Of a stretch of DNA of 64,000 nucleotides, positions 41,880-51,712 are shown in pieces. Origin of the DNA: Oceanicaulis sp052055585 (GTDB lineage Bacteria; Pseudomonadota; Alphaproteobacteria; Caulobacterales; Maricaulaceae); contig NZ_CP170485.1 of NCBI RefSeq assembly GCF_052055585.1, forward strand, positions 2,542,001-2,606,000, given 5' to 3'. Position 1 is the first letter of the stretch. Every line of letters begins with the position of its first letter. Under the pieces are notes generated by a model. It did no database searches and was not told where the DNA came from. It worked only from the letters and a program-made list of their open reading frames with translations. The position numbers and the translations under genes were made by a program.

Positions 41880-43811
41880 TTATTCGAAGCCCAACACGTT
41901 AGGCGCGCCTTGTGCGCCCGGGGTCATCGCGACACCATCCGCATGGATGATCGCCGTCGTCCCCTGGCCCAGATAGGCGCCCAACATGGAGGGCGCATCA
42001 TCAATGGCGTGCACGACGAGACCGGGCACATAGACCGGAGCGCCATTGAGCTCGGCGGGTGACAGCTCGGCGCGTGACACCTGCAACAAGGTCAGGTCAG
42101 ACAGGGCGCGCACATCCACATCCATGCCCTCTCCCGCCTGCATCACCAGCCGGTCGGCATAGACCCGAAGGGGCGATTGCACGTTTGCGGGCGCGTTATT
42201 GATCGCCAGGAAGGGGCGGCCCACCGGCTCGGAGCGACCATTGTCGGTCGGCACGAAGCGATAGCTCAGAACCGTATCAGCCGGCGCAAACAGGGCCAGC
42301 GTTTCAGCCGCCACACGCGCCATCACCAGACGCTGCTGGGCGCTCATCATGTCCGGCAGACGCACTTCCAGGCCGTTGGCGAAGCTCTGCGGCAAGGCCG
42401 TGAAGCCTCGCTCGTTCCGGGCGCCGTCAAACAACAGCGCACTGTCGCTGGACAGCTGCACGGGATAGCGCTGCTGGGAAATCTCGCAGCCGCCATCATC
42501 GCGCTGACGCTGCAGCGCCACGGCGATCTCGTTCGTCAGCCCCTGGCCCTGAGCCGGCAGGTCGACGCGATAGCGCACCTGACCGGCGCCAGCGAGACGA
42601 CGGGAGTCGATCAGCTGACCGTTCAGCGCCACATGGGCCACGGTGGTCACGCCCGACGGACCATCGGGCAGGCGGAAATCAAGGCCGACGCCATCGGCGA
42701 CGCGGCCATGGGGCGCGTTCGCCAGCTCATAGTCAAAGCGCCATTCGCGACGGTCAGAGACCTGTTGCATGCTGGTGTCCACACCCAGCGCCTCAAGGGT
42801 CAGCACGGCGGGGCCCTGCGTGGACAGGAACTGCACCGGATCAACAGAGACCCCGCGGGCGATGGTGGACAGCTCGCTCGTCAGAAAGCGGATAGTGTCG
42901 ATGCGCTCGGGATCGGTGACAGCGACCATGGTCGCGCCAGCCCGACGCCACAGACTCGCGCCCGCCGGGGCGCCATCGCCCACAGGCTGGAACCCGGCGC
43001 GTTGCAGATTCTCCCGCGATGCGGCCAGGATCACGCCTTCCAGACCCGCTTCGACCGCCAACGGCGCGTCCGCGATATCCATCATGGTCACGACAAAGCC
43101 GTTGCGGTTGAGACGCGCACCCAGCCGGGTCGCAATCTCGAACCAGTCATCCCCGTCATCCAGGGCGATCACCACATGACGCGGGGTCAGGGCCAGAACG
43201 TCGCGCACCGAGGTCAGTGGCCCATCCAGCTCGATCTCGACGCCGGAATTGGGATCCAGGCTCAGCACGGCGCCCATGGAGCGGTCCGAATGGCAAACCT
43301 CGGCGGATACATCGCCCGCCAGCTGAACGCCGACACGCGCCTCGGTGGAGCCATCCAGCTGATCGGTCAGATCGAACACCCAGTTGAAATCGCGTTGTCC
43401 GGGGGCGAGCACGCGCTCCATCACCCGGCGGCCATTCACCGTGACGCGCAGGGCGGTCACCGCCTCATTGCTGACATCCTGACGGCCATTGAGCACCAGA
43501 CGCAGGGCGCGGGTTTTCTGGTCGCGGACCAGCGGCAGGGTCGCTGACGCATAGGAGGGGTAACCGGAGACCACCAGGCCATCTTCATGACCGGCATCCG
43601 CAAAGCTAACTTCATAGAGGCCGTCACGCCCCAGCGCCGCCTGCGCCGTCGTCAGCCGGTCAAAGACCTGACGCACGAACAGGCCGAACTCGCCATGCCC
43701 GGCATTGAGCTGTCCGGATACGAACAGGGTCGCGACGCTGGCGAGCGCGATCACTCCCAGCGAAGCGGAGAACCAGGGGAAGCGGCGTTTGTACTCGCGG
43801 TTCGTCTTCAT
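41880..43811 (-). CDS. BcsB-like periplasmic polysaccharide export protein
   Basis: A 643-residue protein with one N-terminal membrane helix (about 16-33, SLGVIALASVATLFVSG) and a large periplasmic region. It has the BcsB layout: a carbohydrate-binding-like domain (about 65-200) ending VCHSDRSMGAVLSLDPNS, a flavodoxin-like segment (HVVIALDDGDDWFEIATRLGARL, about 215), a second binding-like domain (HVALNGQLIDSRRLAGAGQVRYRVDLPAQ, about 390) and another flavodoxin-like part (DVRALSDLTLLQVSRAEL). Unlike classical BcsB it has no C-terminal membrane anchor and is not preceded by bcsA. It is 121 bases from the barrel gene, and faces the GT2 gene across a divergent promoter, suggesting a linked polysaccharide machinery. 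Confidence 0.68.
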   Translation of the reverse strand: MKTNREYKRRFPWFSASLGVIALASVATLFVSGQLNAGHGEFGLFVRQVFDRLTTAQAALGRDGLYEVSFADAGHEDGLVVSGYPSYASATLPLVRDQKTRALRLVLNGRQDVSNEAVTALRVTVNGRRVMERVLAPGQRDFNWVFDLTDQLDGSTEARVGVQLAGDVSAEVCHSDRSMGAVLSLDPNSGVEIELDGPLTSVRDVLALTPRHVVIALDDGDDWFEIATRLGARLNRNGFVVTMMDIADAPLAVEAGLEGVILAASRENLQRAGFQPVGDGAPAGASLWRRAGATMVAVTDPERIDTIRFLTSELSTIARGVSVDPVQFLSTQGPAVLTLEALGVDTSMQQVSDRREWRFDYELANAPHGRVADGVGLDFRLPDGPSGVTTVAHVALNGQLIDSRRLAGAGQVRYRVDLPAQGQGLTNEIAVALQRQRDDGGCEISQQRYPVQLSSDSALLFDGARNERGFTALPQSFANGLEVRLPDMMSAQQRLVMARVAAETLALFAPADTVLSYRFVPTDNGRSEPVGRPFLAINNAPANVQSPLRVYADRLVMQAGEGMDVDVRALSDLTLLQVSRAELSPAELNGAPVYVPGLVVHAIDDAPSMLGAYLGQGTTAIIHADGVAMTPGAQGAPNVLGFE

Positions 43812-43932
43812 ATCCGTATCAACCCCGCTTCAAGATCGTCAGCCATATGCGCGATCCTGAAAGCCTGACCCGCCCGGAAGGCGTGATCACCCAGTGAATC
43901 CGTTGCGCTTGCGCGCGTGTGTGTCGTCCAGC

Positions 43933-44865
43933 TCAGAGCCTGAGCGAAAATCCGGCGCGGAACGTCGCGCCGTCATAGTCACGGGCCTGAATATTGGAGC
44001 TGTTGTCGAGATAGCCCGCCGCCACAAAGGCATTCACGTGCTCGGTCAGCTTGCGCTCATAGCGCGCCTCGATCTCGAAGCGCTCGTCCTCGCGCGCGAA
44101 GGGCTCCTGGGCCGAGAAAGCCGCGTCGTACTCGCGGTCACGGAAGTCCGCGAGCAGCGCGACCGAGCTGGCCTCATCAATATTCCAGATGACCTCGCCG
44201 CGCAGGCGCGTTTCATCAAAGGAGAAGCGGTCTTCATCCGCATCCGCTTGCTCGAAATAGGCGGACAGGCGCACTTGCAGCGCTTCATCCATCGGCCGGA
44301 AGAATTGCTCGACGCCTATGCGAACCCGTTCGGAATCCAGCCCCTGAAGATTGGCGCGTTCAAAGTCGTAGGCATTGGCGCGGATGCGGAACACCGTCTC
44401 CAGCGCACGACCACCCTCGGGGCGGTAGCGCAGCTGGGCTTCCGCTTCAGGACGGGTCCAGTGGGCATCGCCATCCCGGCTCATCGCGCTATAGCCCGCC
44501 GACAGGCGAAGCTGGAGTTTGTTGTCAGCGGTGGTGTTCCAGTACTGGACCCGCGGCGTGACCAGCACCGAGTTGAGTTCATCGCGATCCGAGTATCCCC
44601 GCAGGCGAAGCTGCCCTTCAAAGCGCAGGACCTGACGGCCGGAGAGCGGCTGGACACGACGCACCCAGGTGTTGGAATCCCAACCTGTCTCAAGATCGAA
44701 CACCCCCGCGCCCAGCGCGGTCAGCTCTTCATCCGCCGAGAACGGATCAGCGCGGATCAGCATGTTCGTGGATTGAAGTTCGAAACGACCTTCAGCGTGC
44801 GCTAGCCCGGTCGTGGCCGCAGCCAGTCCAAGCGTACAGCAGCAGATGCGCATGTAGTCATTCAT
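43933..44865 (-). CDS. Outer-membrane beta-barrel protein of the GT2 locus
   Basis: A 310-residue protein with a signal peptide (MRICCCTLGLAAATTGLAHA) and a strand-rich body (VLRFEGQLRLRGYSDRD, KLQLRLSAGYSAMSRDGDAH, LRLSAYFEQADADEDRFSF) ending ATFRAGFSLRL, a typical barrel terminus. No family was recognised. About 14-16 strands are plausible. As the first gene of a unit with the BcsB-like gene and divergent from the GT2 gene, it may be the outer-membrane exit for the polymer. Confidence 0.72.
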   Translation of the reverse strand: MNDYMRICCCTLGLAAATTGLAHAEGRFELQSTNMLIRADPFSADEELTALGAGVFDLETGWDSNTWVRRVQPLSGRQVLRFEGQLRLRGYSDRDELNSVLVTPRVQYWNTTADNKLQLRLSAGYSAMSRDGDAHWTRPEAEAQLRYRPEGGRALETVFRIRANAYDFERANLQGLDSERVRIGVEQFFRPMDEALQVRLSAYFEQADADEDRFSFDETRLRGEVIWNIDEASSVALLADFRDREYDAAFSAQEPFAREDERFEIEARYERKLTEHVNAFVAAGYLDNSSNIQARDYDGATFRAGFSLRL

Positions 44866-45005
44866 CGTGTCACCCCTGATCCATCCCGAACGCGAGATGG
44901 AATTGCCCTTCCGGAAACCAAGCTTTAATGCTTCGTTAAACCTGACATTTAATCCAGTACGCGGGCGAACCTGAACGCGTCATGAAGCGGTAAGGCGTCT
45001 CGCCC
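44866..45005. promoter_or_regulatory. Divergent promoter region of the GT2/barrel locus
   Basis: The 140-bp gap between divergent barrel and GT2 genes must hold both promoters. It is comparatively A/T rich (e.g. CTTTAATGCTTCGTTAAACC, 44924-44943). No recognisable operator was found. Confidence 0.35.
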
Positions 45006-46943
45006 ATGCTCAAGGACACAGACCAGACGGTTAGACCGAAGTCAGGCAATCCTTATGCCGCTGACGCCGTTGCGGATTCTGTTCAGAAACGGGACAGTCT
45101 GAAACCACGCCTCGACGGTCAGGGTCGTACGGCGGATTTTTTTCGGTCTGTGGATTCCGCTCCGGTTGGCGTCTCTGTCGCCCGCCCGAGATGGGTTCAG
45201 GACGTCGCGCTCGTCACTTTCACCTTCCTCGCGATCATCCTACTGGCGCTGCCCGAACTGGCGCGCGCCACACTGGATCTGGCGATACCGCGGGATTTTG
45301 TCGGCTTTACGGCTGACCGGATGAATGCGGTCCTGCCGGTCCGCACCTTCCTTCTGAGTTTCTTTCTGACCTATGCGGTGTTCGCTCACGGCACGTTTGG
45401 AAAGCGCACCGTGCTCGCCTTCAGCTTCATCGTGAAGTTCGCGATCGCCTGCATCCTGGTGGACCTTGCCGCCTGGGCCAGCTGGCGATGGGCCAGCGCT
45501 GTCTGGCCGGTTCACTTCCAGCAATTCCTGGTCGGCATGGCCGGGCTGGCCATCTTCCCGCACACGCTGATCAGTCAGGCGCGCCTTCCCATCTCGTCAG
45601 GCACGCCGGTGCTGCGCGGCGGCAAGCTGCATGAGTACGCCATTCTGTTCGTAACCGGGGCCATCGCCGCCCTGATCGCGGTTCTGGTGTCCACGGTCTA
45701 TGCGCCCGAAGCGGAATATCTGCGCTCGATCGCGCTGCTGGGCGGCATGGGGCCGGGCGTGTTCCTGGCCCAGCAGGTCATGGGCGTTCAACTGGCGCTT
45801 ATTGGCTGGATCCGGAACCAGCTCTCACGCCGTCGCGCCTTCGCCCCGCCGGTCGCCGTCATGATCCCGGCTCACAACGAGGCCCACCAGATCCGCGAGA
45901 CCTTGCTGGCCGTGGACGCCGCCGCGGCGCGCTATAAAGGTGATGTTCGGGTGATCGTGATGGAGAACTGCTCCAGCGACGACACCGCCCAGCTAGCGGA
46001 GAACACGCTGGCGAAATGCGAGCATCTCGCCGGCTGGCGCGTGGACGCCAGCACGATTCCGGGCAAGGCCCGGGCGCTCAATCGCGGCCTTGATCTGATT
46101 GATGAGAGCTTTGTGGTGCGCATTGACGCTGACACGGTGATCGGGCGCGACGCCCTGCGGATCGGGATGCGCCATTTCGCCACTAACGCCGTGGGCGGGG
46201 TCGGCGGCCTGCCCCTGCCTCATGAAGGCGAAGGCCTGCTGTCCAAAGTCCGCGCCATCGAAGTGTTGCTCCGCCATGGGTTTGTTCAGGTGGGCTTCGG
46301 CGCCTTTGGCGGCGTGTTCGGCCTGCCCGGCATGTTCGTGATCTATCGCAAGACCGCGCTGGATGAGGCGGGCGGTTTCACCGAAGGCATGAATGGCGAG
46401 GACACCGACATCACCTTGCGCATGGCGTCGCTGGGCTATCGCATGGTCGCGGACCCCAAGGCGAAATTCTACACCGAGACGCCGGATTCCCTCGCCTTCC
46501 TGCGCGAGCAACGCACGCGCTGGTTCCGTTCGCTCTATCACGTGACGGCGCACAATCGCGACGTGCTGTTCCGCCACGGCTCGGTGATCGGCAATGTCTC
46601 CCTGCCCTTCACCCTTTTGAACGGCGCGCGGCGGGCGATGATGACCCCGCTCCTGATCTACGGCTTTGTGGTCTTCTTCCTGTTCGGCGGCGTTTACGGC
46701 CACCCGGGCTTCGCCACGGTGATCGCGGTGATCATGGGCATGCCCTTTGTGCTGGCGCTGTTCGTGCTGATCTTGTGGAGACGGCTCGATCTCATCCCGA
46801 TCCTGCCGCTCTATATGGGCTTCCGCTTCCTGCGCTCGTACTACACGCTCGGCTCGACCCTCTCGCTGATCTATCCCGGCAAGGCGATCGAGCGCGCCTT
46901 CGACGCGCCCAAGCCTCGTCAGAAACCACCTTTCGCCAGCTAG
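45006..46943 (+). CDS. Processive family 2 glycosyltransferase (cellulose/hyaluronan synthase type)
   Basis: A 645-residue membrane protein with a ~60-residue cytoplasmic N-terminus, about five N-terminal membrane helices (from ~65 to ~265), a GT2 catalytic domain (about 281-510) and three or four C-terminal helices. Catalytic landmarks are VAVMIPAHNE (283-292), DAD at 374-376, NGED with E465-D466, and the Q-x-x-R-W motif (QRTRW, 502-506) of processive beta-glycan synthases. It has no PilZ domain for c-di-GMP control. Product is likely a linear beta-glycan or related polymer, identity unknown. Its stop overlaps the RND permease stop by four bases. Confidence 0.87.
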   Translation: MLKDTDQTVRPKSGNPYAADAVADSVQKRDSLKPRLDGQGRTADFFRSVDSAPVGVSVARPRWVQDVALVTFTFLAIILLALPELARATLDLAIPRDFVGFTADRMNAVLPVRTFLLSFFLTYAVFAHGTFGKRTVLAFSFIVKFAIACILVDLAAWASWRWASAVWPVHFQQFLVGMAGLAIFPHTLISQARLPISSGTPVLRGGKLHEYAILFVTGAIAALIAVLVSTVYAPEAEYLRSIALLGGMGPGVFLAQQVMGVQLALIGWIRNQLSRRRAFAPPVAVMIPAHNEAHQIRETLLAVDAAAARYKGDVRVIVMENCSSDDTAQLAENTLAKCEHLAGWRVDASTIPGKARALNRGLDLIDESFVVRIDADTVIGRDALRIGMRHFATNAVGGVGGLPLPHEGEGLLSKVRAIEVLLRHGFVQVGFGAFGGVFGLPGMFVIYRKTALDEAGGFTEGMNGEDTDITLRMASLGYRMVADPKAKFYTETPDSLAFLREQRTRWFRSLYHVTAHNRDVLFRHGSVIGNVSLPFTLLNGARRAMMTPLLIYGFVVFFLFGGVYGHPGFATVIAVIMGMPFVLALFVLILWRRLDLIPILPLYMGFRFLRSYYTLGSTLSLIYPGKAIERAFDAPKPRQKPPFAS

Positions 46944-49900
46944 GCGACGGCAGGCTTGTCCGCCACTTCGTCCGACTTGATGCGGAAGAACAGGGCGTAG
47001 AAGACCGGCGTCGCGATCATCGTCAGCACCGTCGCAAAGGCCAGGCCGCAGATGATGGTCACCGCCATGCCCTGGAAGAAGGCGTCAAAGATCAGCGGCG
47101 TCATGCCCAGGATCGTCGTGCCCGCCGCCAGCAGCACCGGCCGCAAACGACTGACCGAGCCTTTCACCAGGGAGTCAAAACGCGGCTGACCCTTATTGAT
47201 GCGCTGATCCACCTCGTCCACCAGGACAATGGCGTTCTTGATCAGCATGCCCGACAGCGACAACAGGCCCAGAAGCGCGGTGAAGGAGAAGGCCACATTG
47301 GTGGCCAGCAGTCCCATGGACACCCCGCAAATCGACATCGGCACGATCAGCCAGATGATCAGCGGCTGACGCACGCTCTGGAACAACAGGAAGCTTGTCA
47401 CCAGCATCACCAGGAAGCTGAGCGGCAGAACGCCCCCAAGGGATTCATTAGCCTCGCTGGAGGCTTCATGCTCCCCGCCCCATTCCAGCGAATAGCCATG
47501 GGGCAGCTCGATCTGGGTGACGATTTCAGCAAAGCGCGGGAAAGCCGAGGCCGCTGTGGTGTCTTCCGAACCCGGATTGCCCTGCACCGTCAGGGTGCGC
47601 ACGCGGTTGCGACGCTGGATCAGGCTTTCATGGGCCTCAAGCTCGAACCCGCTGACAACCTGGCTGATCGGCACATAGGCGTTCTGGGACGGGCTCCAGA
47701 TCAGACGGTCGGTCAGGCTGTCCGGCGTGGCGCGTTCGGCTTCGGGCGCACGCGCAATGATCGGGATCAGAAGGTCCCCTTCCCGGAAAACGCCCACGCG
47801 CGAGCCGGAGGTGGCGTAGCTGAGAGCCTCGGCGACATCGCCGCGCGTCACGCCAATGGTGCGGGCGCGCTCGGGCAGGATTTGCGGGACCAGCACCAGT
47901 TCGCGATTGCGCCAGTCGGTGCGCAGGTCGCGGAACTCGCCCGCCTCGTTGAGCCGTCGCATGGCTTCATCAGCCAGCGTGCGCAGCACCTCGGCGTCCG
48001 GCCCCATGAAGCGTGCTTCAAGCTGCGCGCCTGATGGCGGCCCGAAAACGATGCGCTCGGACCGGGCCTCAAGCTGGGGATAGGTGTTGGTGATATAGTC
48101 CATGATGGCGTCCGCCAGCGGCGGGATCTCGTCCAGCTCTCTCGTCTGCACGATCAGCTGGCCATAGGCCGGGTTCGGCTGCTCGCTCGCATAGGTCAGC
48201 ATGAAGCGCGTCGCGCCGCGGCCCACAAAGGCGTCCACCGATCGGGCATGCTCCTGCTCGCCGGCGAAACGCGCCACATCGCGGACCACTGCATCCGTGT
48301 CCAGAATGTCTGCGCCCTGCGGCATGGTCATGTTCACATAGAACATGGGCGTGTTGGAGTTGGGGAAGAACGCCTGACGCACCGAGCCAAAGCCCATGAT
48401 CGACGCGATGAAGATCACCACCAGGGCTGCGACCGTGAGAATGCGGTGCTTGAGCGCCAGGATCAGCATGTTGCGATAGGCGCCATACATGCCCCGGTCA
48501 TGAGGGTCAGCGTCCGGATCCGCCTTTTCACCCTTGAACAAGTGATAGGCGATCATCGGCGCGACCGTGATGGCGAGCACCCAGCTGAGCATCAGGGAAA
48601 TGCCGATCACCGCGAACAGGGAGAACAGGAACTCGCCGGTCGAGTCCGGCGACAGGCCAATCCCCGAGAACGCCATGATGCCAATGATCGTGGCTCCCAG
48701 AAGCGGCCATTCGGTGGAGGAGACGGCGTCCTCGGCCGCTTTCATCCGATCCTCGCCGCGCTGGACAGAGACCTGGATGCCTTCGGTGACCACAATGGCG
48801 TTATCGACCAGCATGCCCATGGCGATGATGAGAGCGCCCAGCGAGATGCGCTGCATGGTGATGTCAAAGGCGTTCATGAAGAACAGCGTGCCCAGCACGG
48901 TCAGCAGCAGCACGACGCCCACTGTCACGCCCGCGCGCCAGCCCATGAACAGGCACAAGACGCCGATGACGATGCCGACCGACATGGCGAGATTGACGAG
49001 GAAGCCGTTTGTCGCCTGGGCCACCACGGTGTGCTGTTCGTAGATCGGCTTGAGCTCGACGCCGACCGGCAGGTCCTGCTCCAGCTCCGCAAGCCGCGCT
49101 TCCACCGCTTCGCCCACATCCACGATATTGGCGTCCGCCAGGCCCGACACGCCCAGCGTGAAGGAGCGCTCGCCATTGTGGTAGATATAGTTGTCCGCCC
49201 GCTCGACAGGCGCACGGGTAACCGTGGCGATGTCAGACAGGCGCAGGGTCTGGCCCGCATCGCGCGGCGAGATCAACAGATTTTCGATCGATTCCACCCC
49301 GCCAATGGACTGGGGCATCTCGATCCGCAACAAGCGGTCGCCCGACGGCGCCTCGCCAGCGGAGACCACCGCGTTTTCGTTGGAGAGCGTGGAGAGCACG
49401 GCCTCGACGGGCAGGCCCAGGCGCGCCAGGTCTTCCTGGGAAATCTCGATATAGATGCGCTCTTCTGGAACGCCTGAGACCTGCACTTTGGAGACACCGT
49501 CCACGACCAGAAGCTCGCGCCGCAGATCATCGGAGATATCTCGGATTTCCCGGTCCGAATAGCCCGGCGCCACGACCGCATAGAGAATGCCGTACACATC
49601 GCCGAAATCATCGAGCACCACAGAATCCTGGACGCCCGGCGGCAGCGTGCTGGCGGCGTCGCGGATGCGTTTGCGCAACTCGTCCCAGATCTGGGGCAGC
49701 TCGGCGCCGTCAAACTCGTCGCGCATGCGCACATGGATTTCGCTGACCCCGGGCGAGCTTTCGGAGAACACCTCGTCAAGCTGGCTCATCTGCTGGATCG
49801 CGGTTTCCAGCCGTTCGGTGACTTCGTCCTCCACCTCTTCCGCTGTGGCGCCCGGATAGGGCGTCACCACAATGGCTTCCTTGATGGTGAAGGCAGGGTC

Positions 49901-50044
49901 CTCCAGACGACCGACCGAAGTGAAGCCCTGTATCCCGCCAAACAGGCAGAACAGGATCACCAGCCAGGTCAGGACCGGACGCTCGATGGACAGGCGGGCC
50001 AGATTGAACTTGCCGCTCGCGTCAGACTGTGTGCTCGCGCTCAT
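46940..50044 (-). CDS. RND multidrug efflux permease (first pump)
   Basis: A 1034-residue RND inner-membrane transporter. The N-terminus is an HAE1-type start (NLARLSIERPVLTWLVILFCLFGG), PGATAEEVEDEVTERLE is the pore-domain motif, GMLVDNAIVVTEG (about residue 410) and the paired aspartates in the fourth helix give the proton relay, and RPVLLAAGTTILGMTPL is in the second half. Other parts (WELRKRIRDAAS, ARRLNEAG) suit the divergent MMPL/HME-like group. It works with the adaptor upstream; an outer-membrane TolC partner is not in the window. Substrates are unknown. Confidence 0.93.
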   Translation of the reverse strand: MSASTQSDASGKFNLARLSIERPVLTWLVILFCLFGGIQGFTSVGRLEDPAFTIKEAIVVTPYPGATAEEVEDEVTERLETAIQQMSQLDEVFSESSPGVSEIHVRMRDEFDGAELPQIWDELRKRIRDAASTLPPGVQDSVVLDDFGDVYGILYAVVAPGYSDREIRDISDDLRRELLVVDGVSKVQVSGVPEERIYIEISQEDLARLGLPVEAVLSTLSNENAVVSAGEAPSGDRLLRIEMPQSIGGVESIENLLISPRDAGQTLRLSDIATVTRAPVERADNYIYHNGERSFTLGVSGLADANIVDVGEAVEARLAELEQDLPVGVELKPIYEQHTVVAQATNGFLVNLAMSVGIVIGVLCLFMGWRAGVTVGVVLLLTVLGTLFFMNAFDITMQRISLGALIIAMGMLVDNAIVVTEGIQVSVQRGEDRMKAAEDAVSSTEWPLLGATIIGIMAFSGIGLSPDSTGEFLFSLFAVIGISLMLSWVLAITVAPMIAYHLFKGEKADPDADPHDRGMYGAYRNMLILALKHRILTVAALVVIFIASIMGFGSVRQAFFPNSNTPMFYVNMTMPQGADILDTDAVVRDVARFAGEQEHARSVDAFVGRGATRFMLTYASEQPNPAYGQLIVQTRELDEIPPLADAIMDYITNTYPQLEARSERIVFGPPSGAQLEARFMGPDAEVLRTLADEAMRRLNEAGEFRDLRTDWRNRELVLVPQILPERARTIGVTRGDVAEALSYATSGSRVGVFREGDLLIPIIARAPEAERATPDSLTDRLIWSPSQNAYVPISQVVSGFELEAHESLIQRRNRVRTLTVQGNPGSEDTTAASAFPRFAEIVTQIELPHGYSLEWGGEHEASSEANESLGGVLPLSFLVMLVTSFLLFQSVRQPLIIWLIVPMSICGVSMGLLATNVAFSFTALLGLLSLSGMLIKNAIVLVDEVDQRINKGQPRFDSLVKGSVSRLRPVLLAAGTTILGMTPLIFDAFFQGMAVTIICGLAFATVLTMIATPVFYALFFRIKSDEVADKPAVA

Positions 50045-50069
50045 GGATGTCGCTCCCGGACCGGATCAG

Positions 50070-51131
50070 TCAGCGATTGCCGGAATTGATGGGGCGCACC
50101 AGCATGCCCTCATGAAGAGCCGTAACGCCGGCTGTGACGATCTCCTCGCCCGGTTCGAGACCGGAATGGATGACCACCTCGCCGCCCTCGATCGGGCCGG
50201 CCAGCACATCACGACGGCTGACCGCGCCAGTCTGCTCATCATAGATCCAGACCGAGAAGGATCCGTCCGGATTCGAGCTGAGCGCAGACAGCGGCGCAAC
50301 GACGCCCTGCTGCGCATTCATTGTCTGAGGCAGGTTCACCGTCACCGAGGCGGTCATGCCCGGCAGGATGTTCGCTGGCAGCTCCTCGGGCAGAGCAAAG
50401 AGCGCCGTATAGGTCTGGGACGCCTGATCGGGTTCCGCCACCAGCTCGCGATACTCAAGCGTGAAGGTCTGGTCAGGCAGGAAAGGGAAGCGCGCGATCA
50501 TCTCGGGTTTGTCTTCCCGGTCGACCTGGGCGATCAGGCTTTCAGGCACCTGAATGGCGACCCGCAACTCGCTGATGTCCTGAATGCGCACCACCGGCTG
50601 GCCCGGCGAGACCGTCGTGTAATTGTCCACCAGACGGCGGCTGATCAGCCCGTCAAACGGCGCGGTAATGGTCGCGTATTCGAGGTTCTGGCGCGCATTG
50701 TCGAGCGCGACGGCGCGCAGGTCATACGCCGTCTGGGCGTCTTCCAGCGCGGCGTCTGACGCAATGCCGCGCTCATTGAGCGTGCTCTGACGGTCGAGAT
50801 TCTGCCGGGCCTGCTGAAGCTGGACCTGAGCCTCGCGCCGGGCGCGCTCAAAATCCTGGGTCTCAAGCCGGGCGACAACCGCGCCCTGCTCGATCAGCTC
50901 GCCTTCGGAGACCGGGAATTCCGCCAGCCGCCCGCCCACCTGGAAGGACAGGTCCACCGTCAGGCGCGCCTCGACGCGCCCCACGAACTCGCGCTGGTTG
51001 GAAGTGGCCGCCGCCTCAACAGCTTCAATCCGGGCGGCGCGCGGCGGCGCCTGCTCTTCGGGCTCGGCGGGAGAACAGGCCGCAAGAACGCCCATGGCGC
51101 ATGCAGCGAGGAGAACTGTACGGGCGATCAT
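50070..51131 (-). CDS. RND periplasmic adaptor lipoprotein
   Basis: A 353-residue membrane-fusion protein: lipobox LLAACAMGVLAACS with C19, then barrel-sandwich hybrid (VEARLTVDLSFQVGGRLAEFPV), a helical hairpin (QDFERARREAQVQLQQARQNL), and beta-barrel and membrane-proximal domains (ATITAPFDGLISRRLVDNYTTV). It bridges the permease to a TolC-like channel. It overlaps tetR by four bases and has 25 bases to the permease gene. Confidence 0.93.
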   Translation of the reverse strand: MIARTVLLAACAMGVLAACSPAEPEEQAPPRAARIEAVEAAATSNQREFVGRVEARLTVDLSFQVGGRLAEFPVSEGELIEQGAVVARLETQDFERARREAQVQLQQARQNLDRQSTLNERGIASDAALEDAQTAYDLRAVALDNARQNLEYATITAPFDGLISRRLVDNYTTVSPGQPVVRIQDISELRVAIQVPESLIAQVDREDKPEMIARFPFLPDQTFTLEYRELVAEPDQASQTYTALFALPEELPANILPGMTASVTVNLPQTMNAQQGVVAPLSALSSNPDGSFSVWIYDEQTGAVSRRDVLAGPIEGGEVVIHSGLEPGEEIVTAGVTALHEGMLVRPINSGNR

Positions 51132-51712
51132 TGGGGAGACTCCGTCACGAGGGCGATAAGGCGGGCTTCTATGGCGCTGCGCTCATCGGGCGAAAAACAT
51201 TCAAGACCCAGGATTTCAGCGAAGTGCAGGCCGTCTGCGGCCAGCATCGCGATGCGGGCGATATCGGCATTGGGCGCCTGGGTGAGCACTTCATCGCGAA
51301 TCTGCATGTGGATGGTGCGGACCGGCTCGATCATTTCCGGGTTTTCAGCCAGAGCGGCGAGAAGGCCCATATAGACCTGCCTGTCCACCGCCTTGTCATC
51401 AAAGAAAGCGCGAAACATGGCGCGAAGCATCGGGGCGCCATCCGCTTGAGCGGCGGCCTTGGCCGCCTTGTGGCGCTCCAGGAACCGCCCCGTCATCCGC
51501 GCGATCATCCCTTCGATGAGCGCGGTCTTGGACGGAAAATTGTAAAGCACGCCGCCCTTGGAAAACCCGCTTTCCTTCACCACGGCGTCAATCGTCAGGT
51601 GTGCGCCGTCGCGCGCGACCACACGCTCGGCCGCATCCAGAATCAGATCGGACGTGCTGACTTTCTCAGCTGCAGCATTCTGGGTGTCTTCGGGTTTCAA
51701 ACGACGCTCCAT
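51128..51712 (-). CDS. TetR-family repressor of the first RND pump
   Basis: A 194-residue TetR protein: N-terminal HTH (LILDAAERVVARDGAHLTIDAVVKESGFSKGGVLYNFPSK) and a ligand-binding C-terminal domain. The frame also has a GTG at 51736, but a TATAGA -10-like box at 51746-51741 would put transcription start near it, so I choose the ATG at 51712. It leads the adaptor and permease genes and is likely self-repressed through the operators at 51746-51787. Confidence 0.9.
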   Translation of the reverse strand: MERRLKPEDTQNAAAEKVSTSDLILDAAERVVARDGAHLTIDAVVKESGFSKGGVLYNFPSKTALIEGMIARMTGRFLERHKAAKAAAQADGAPMLRAMFRAFFDDKAVDRQVYMGLLAALAENPEMIEPVRTIHMQIRDEVLTQAPNADIARIAMLAADGLHFAEILGLECFSPDERSAIEARLIALVTESPQ

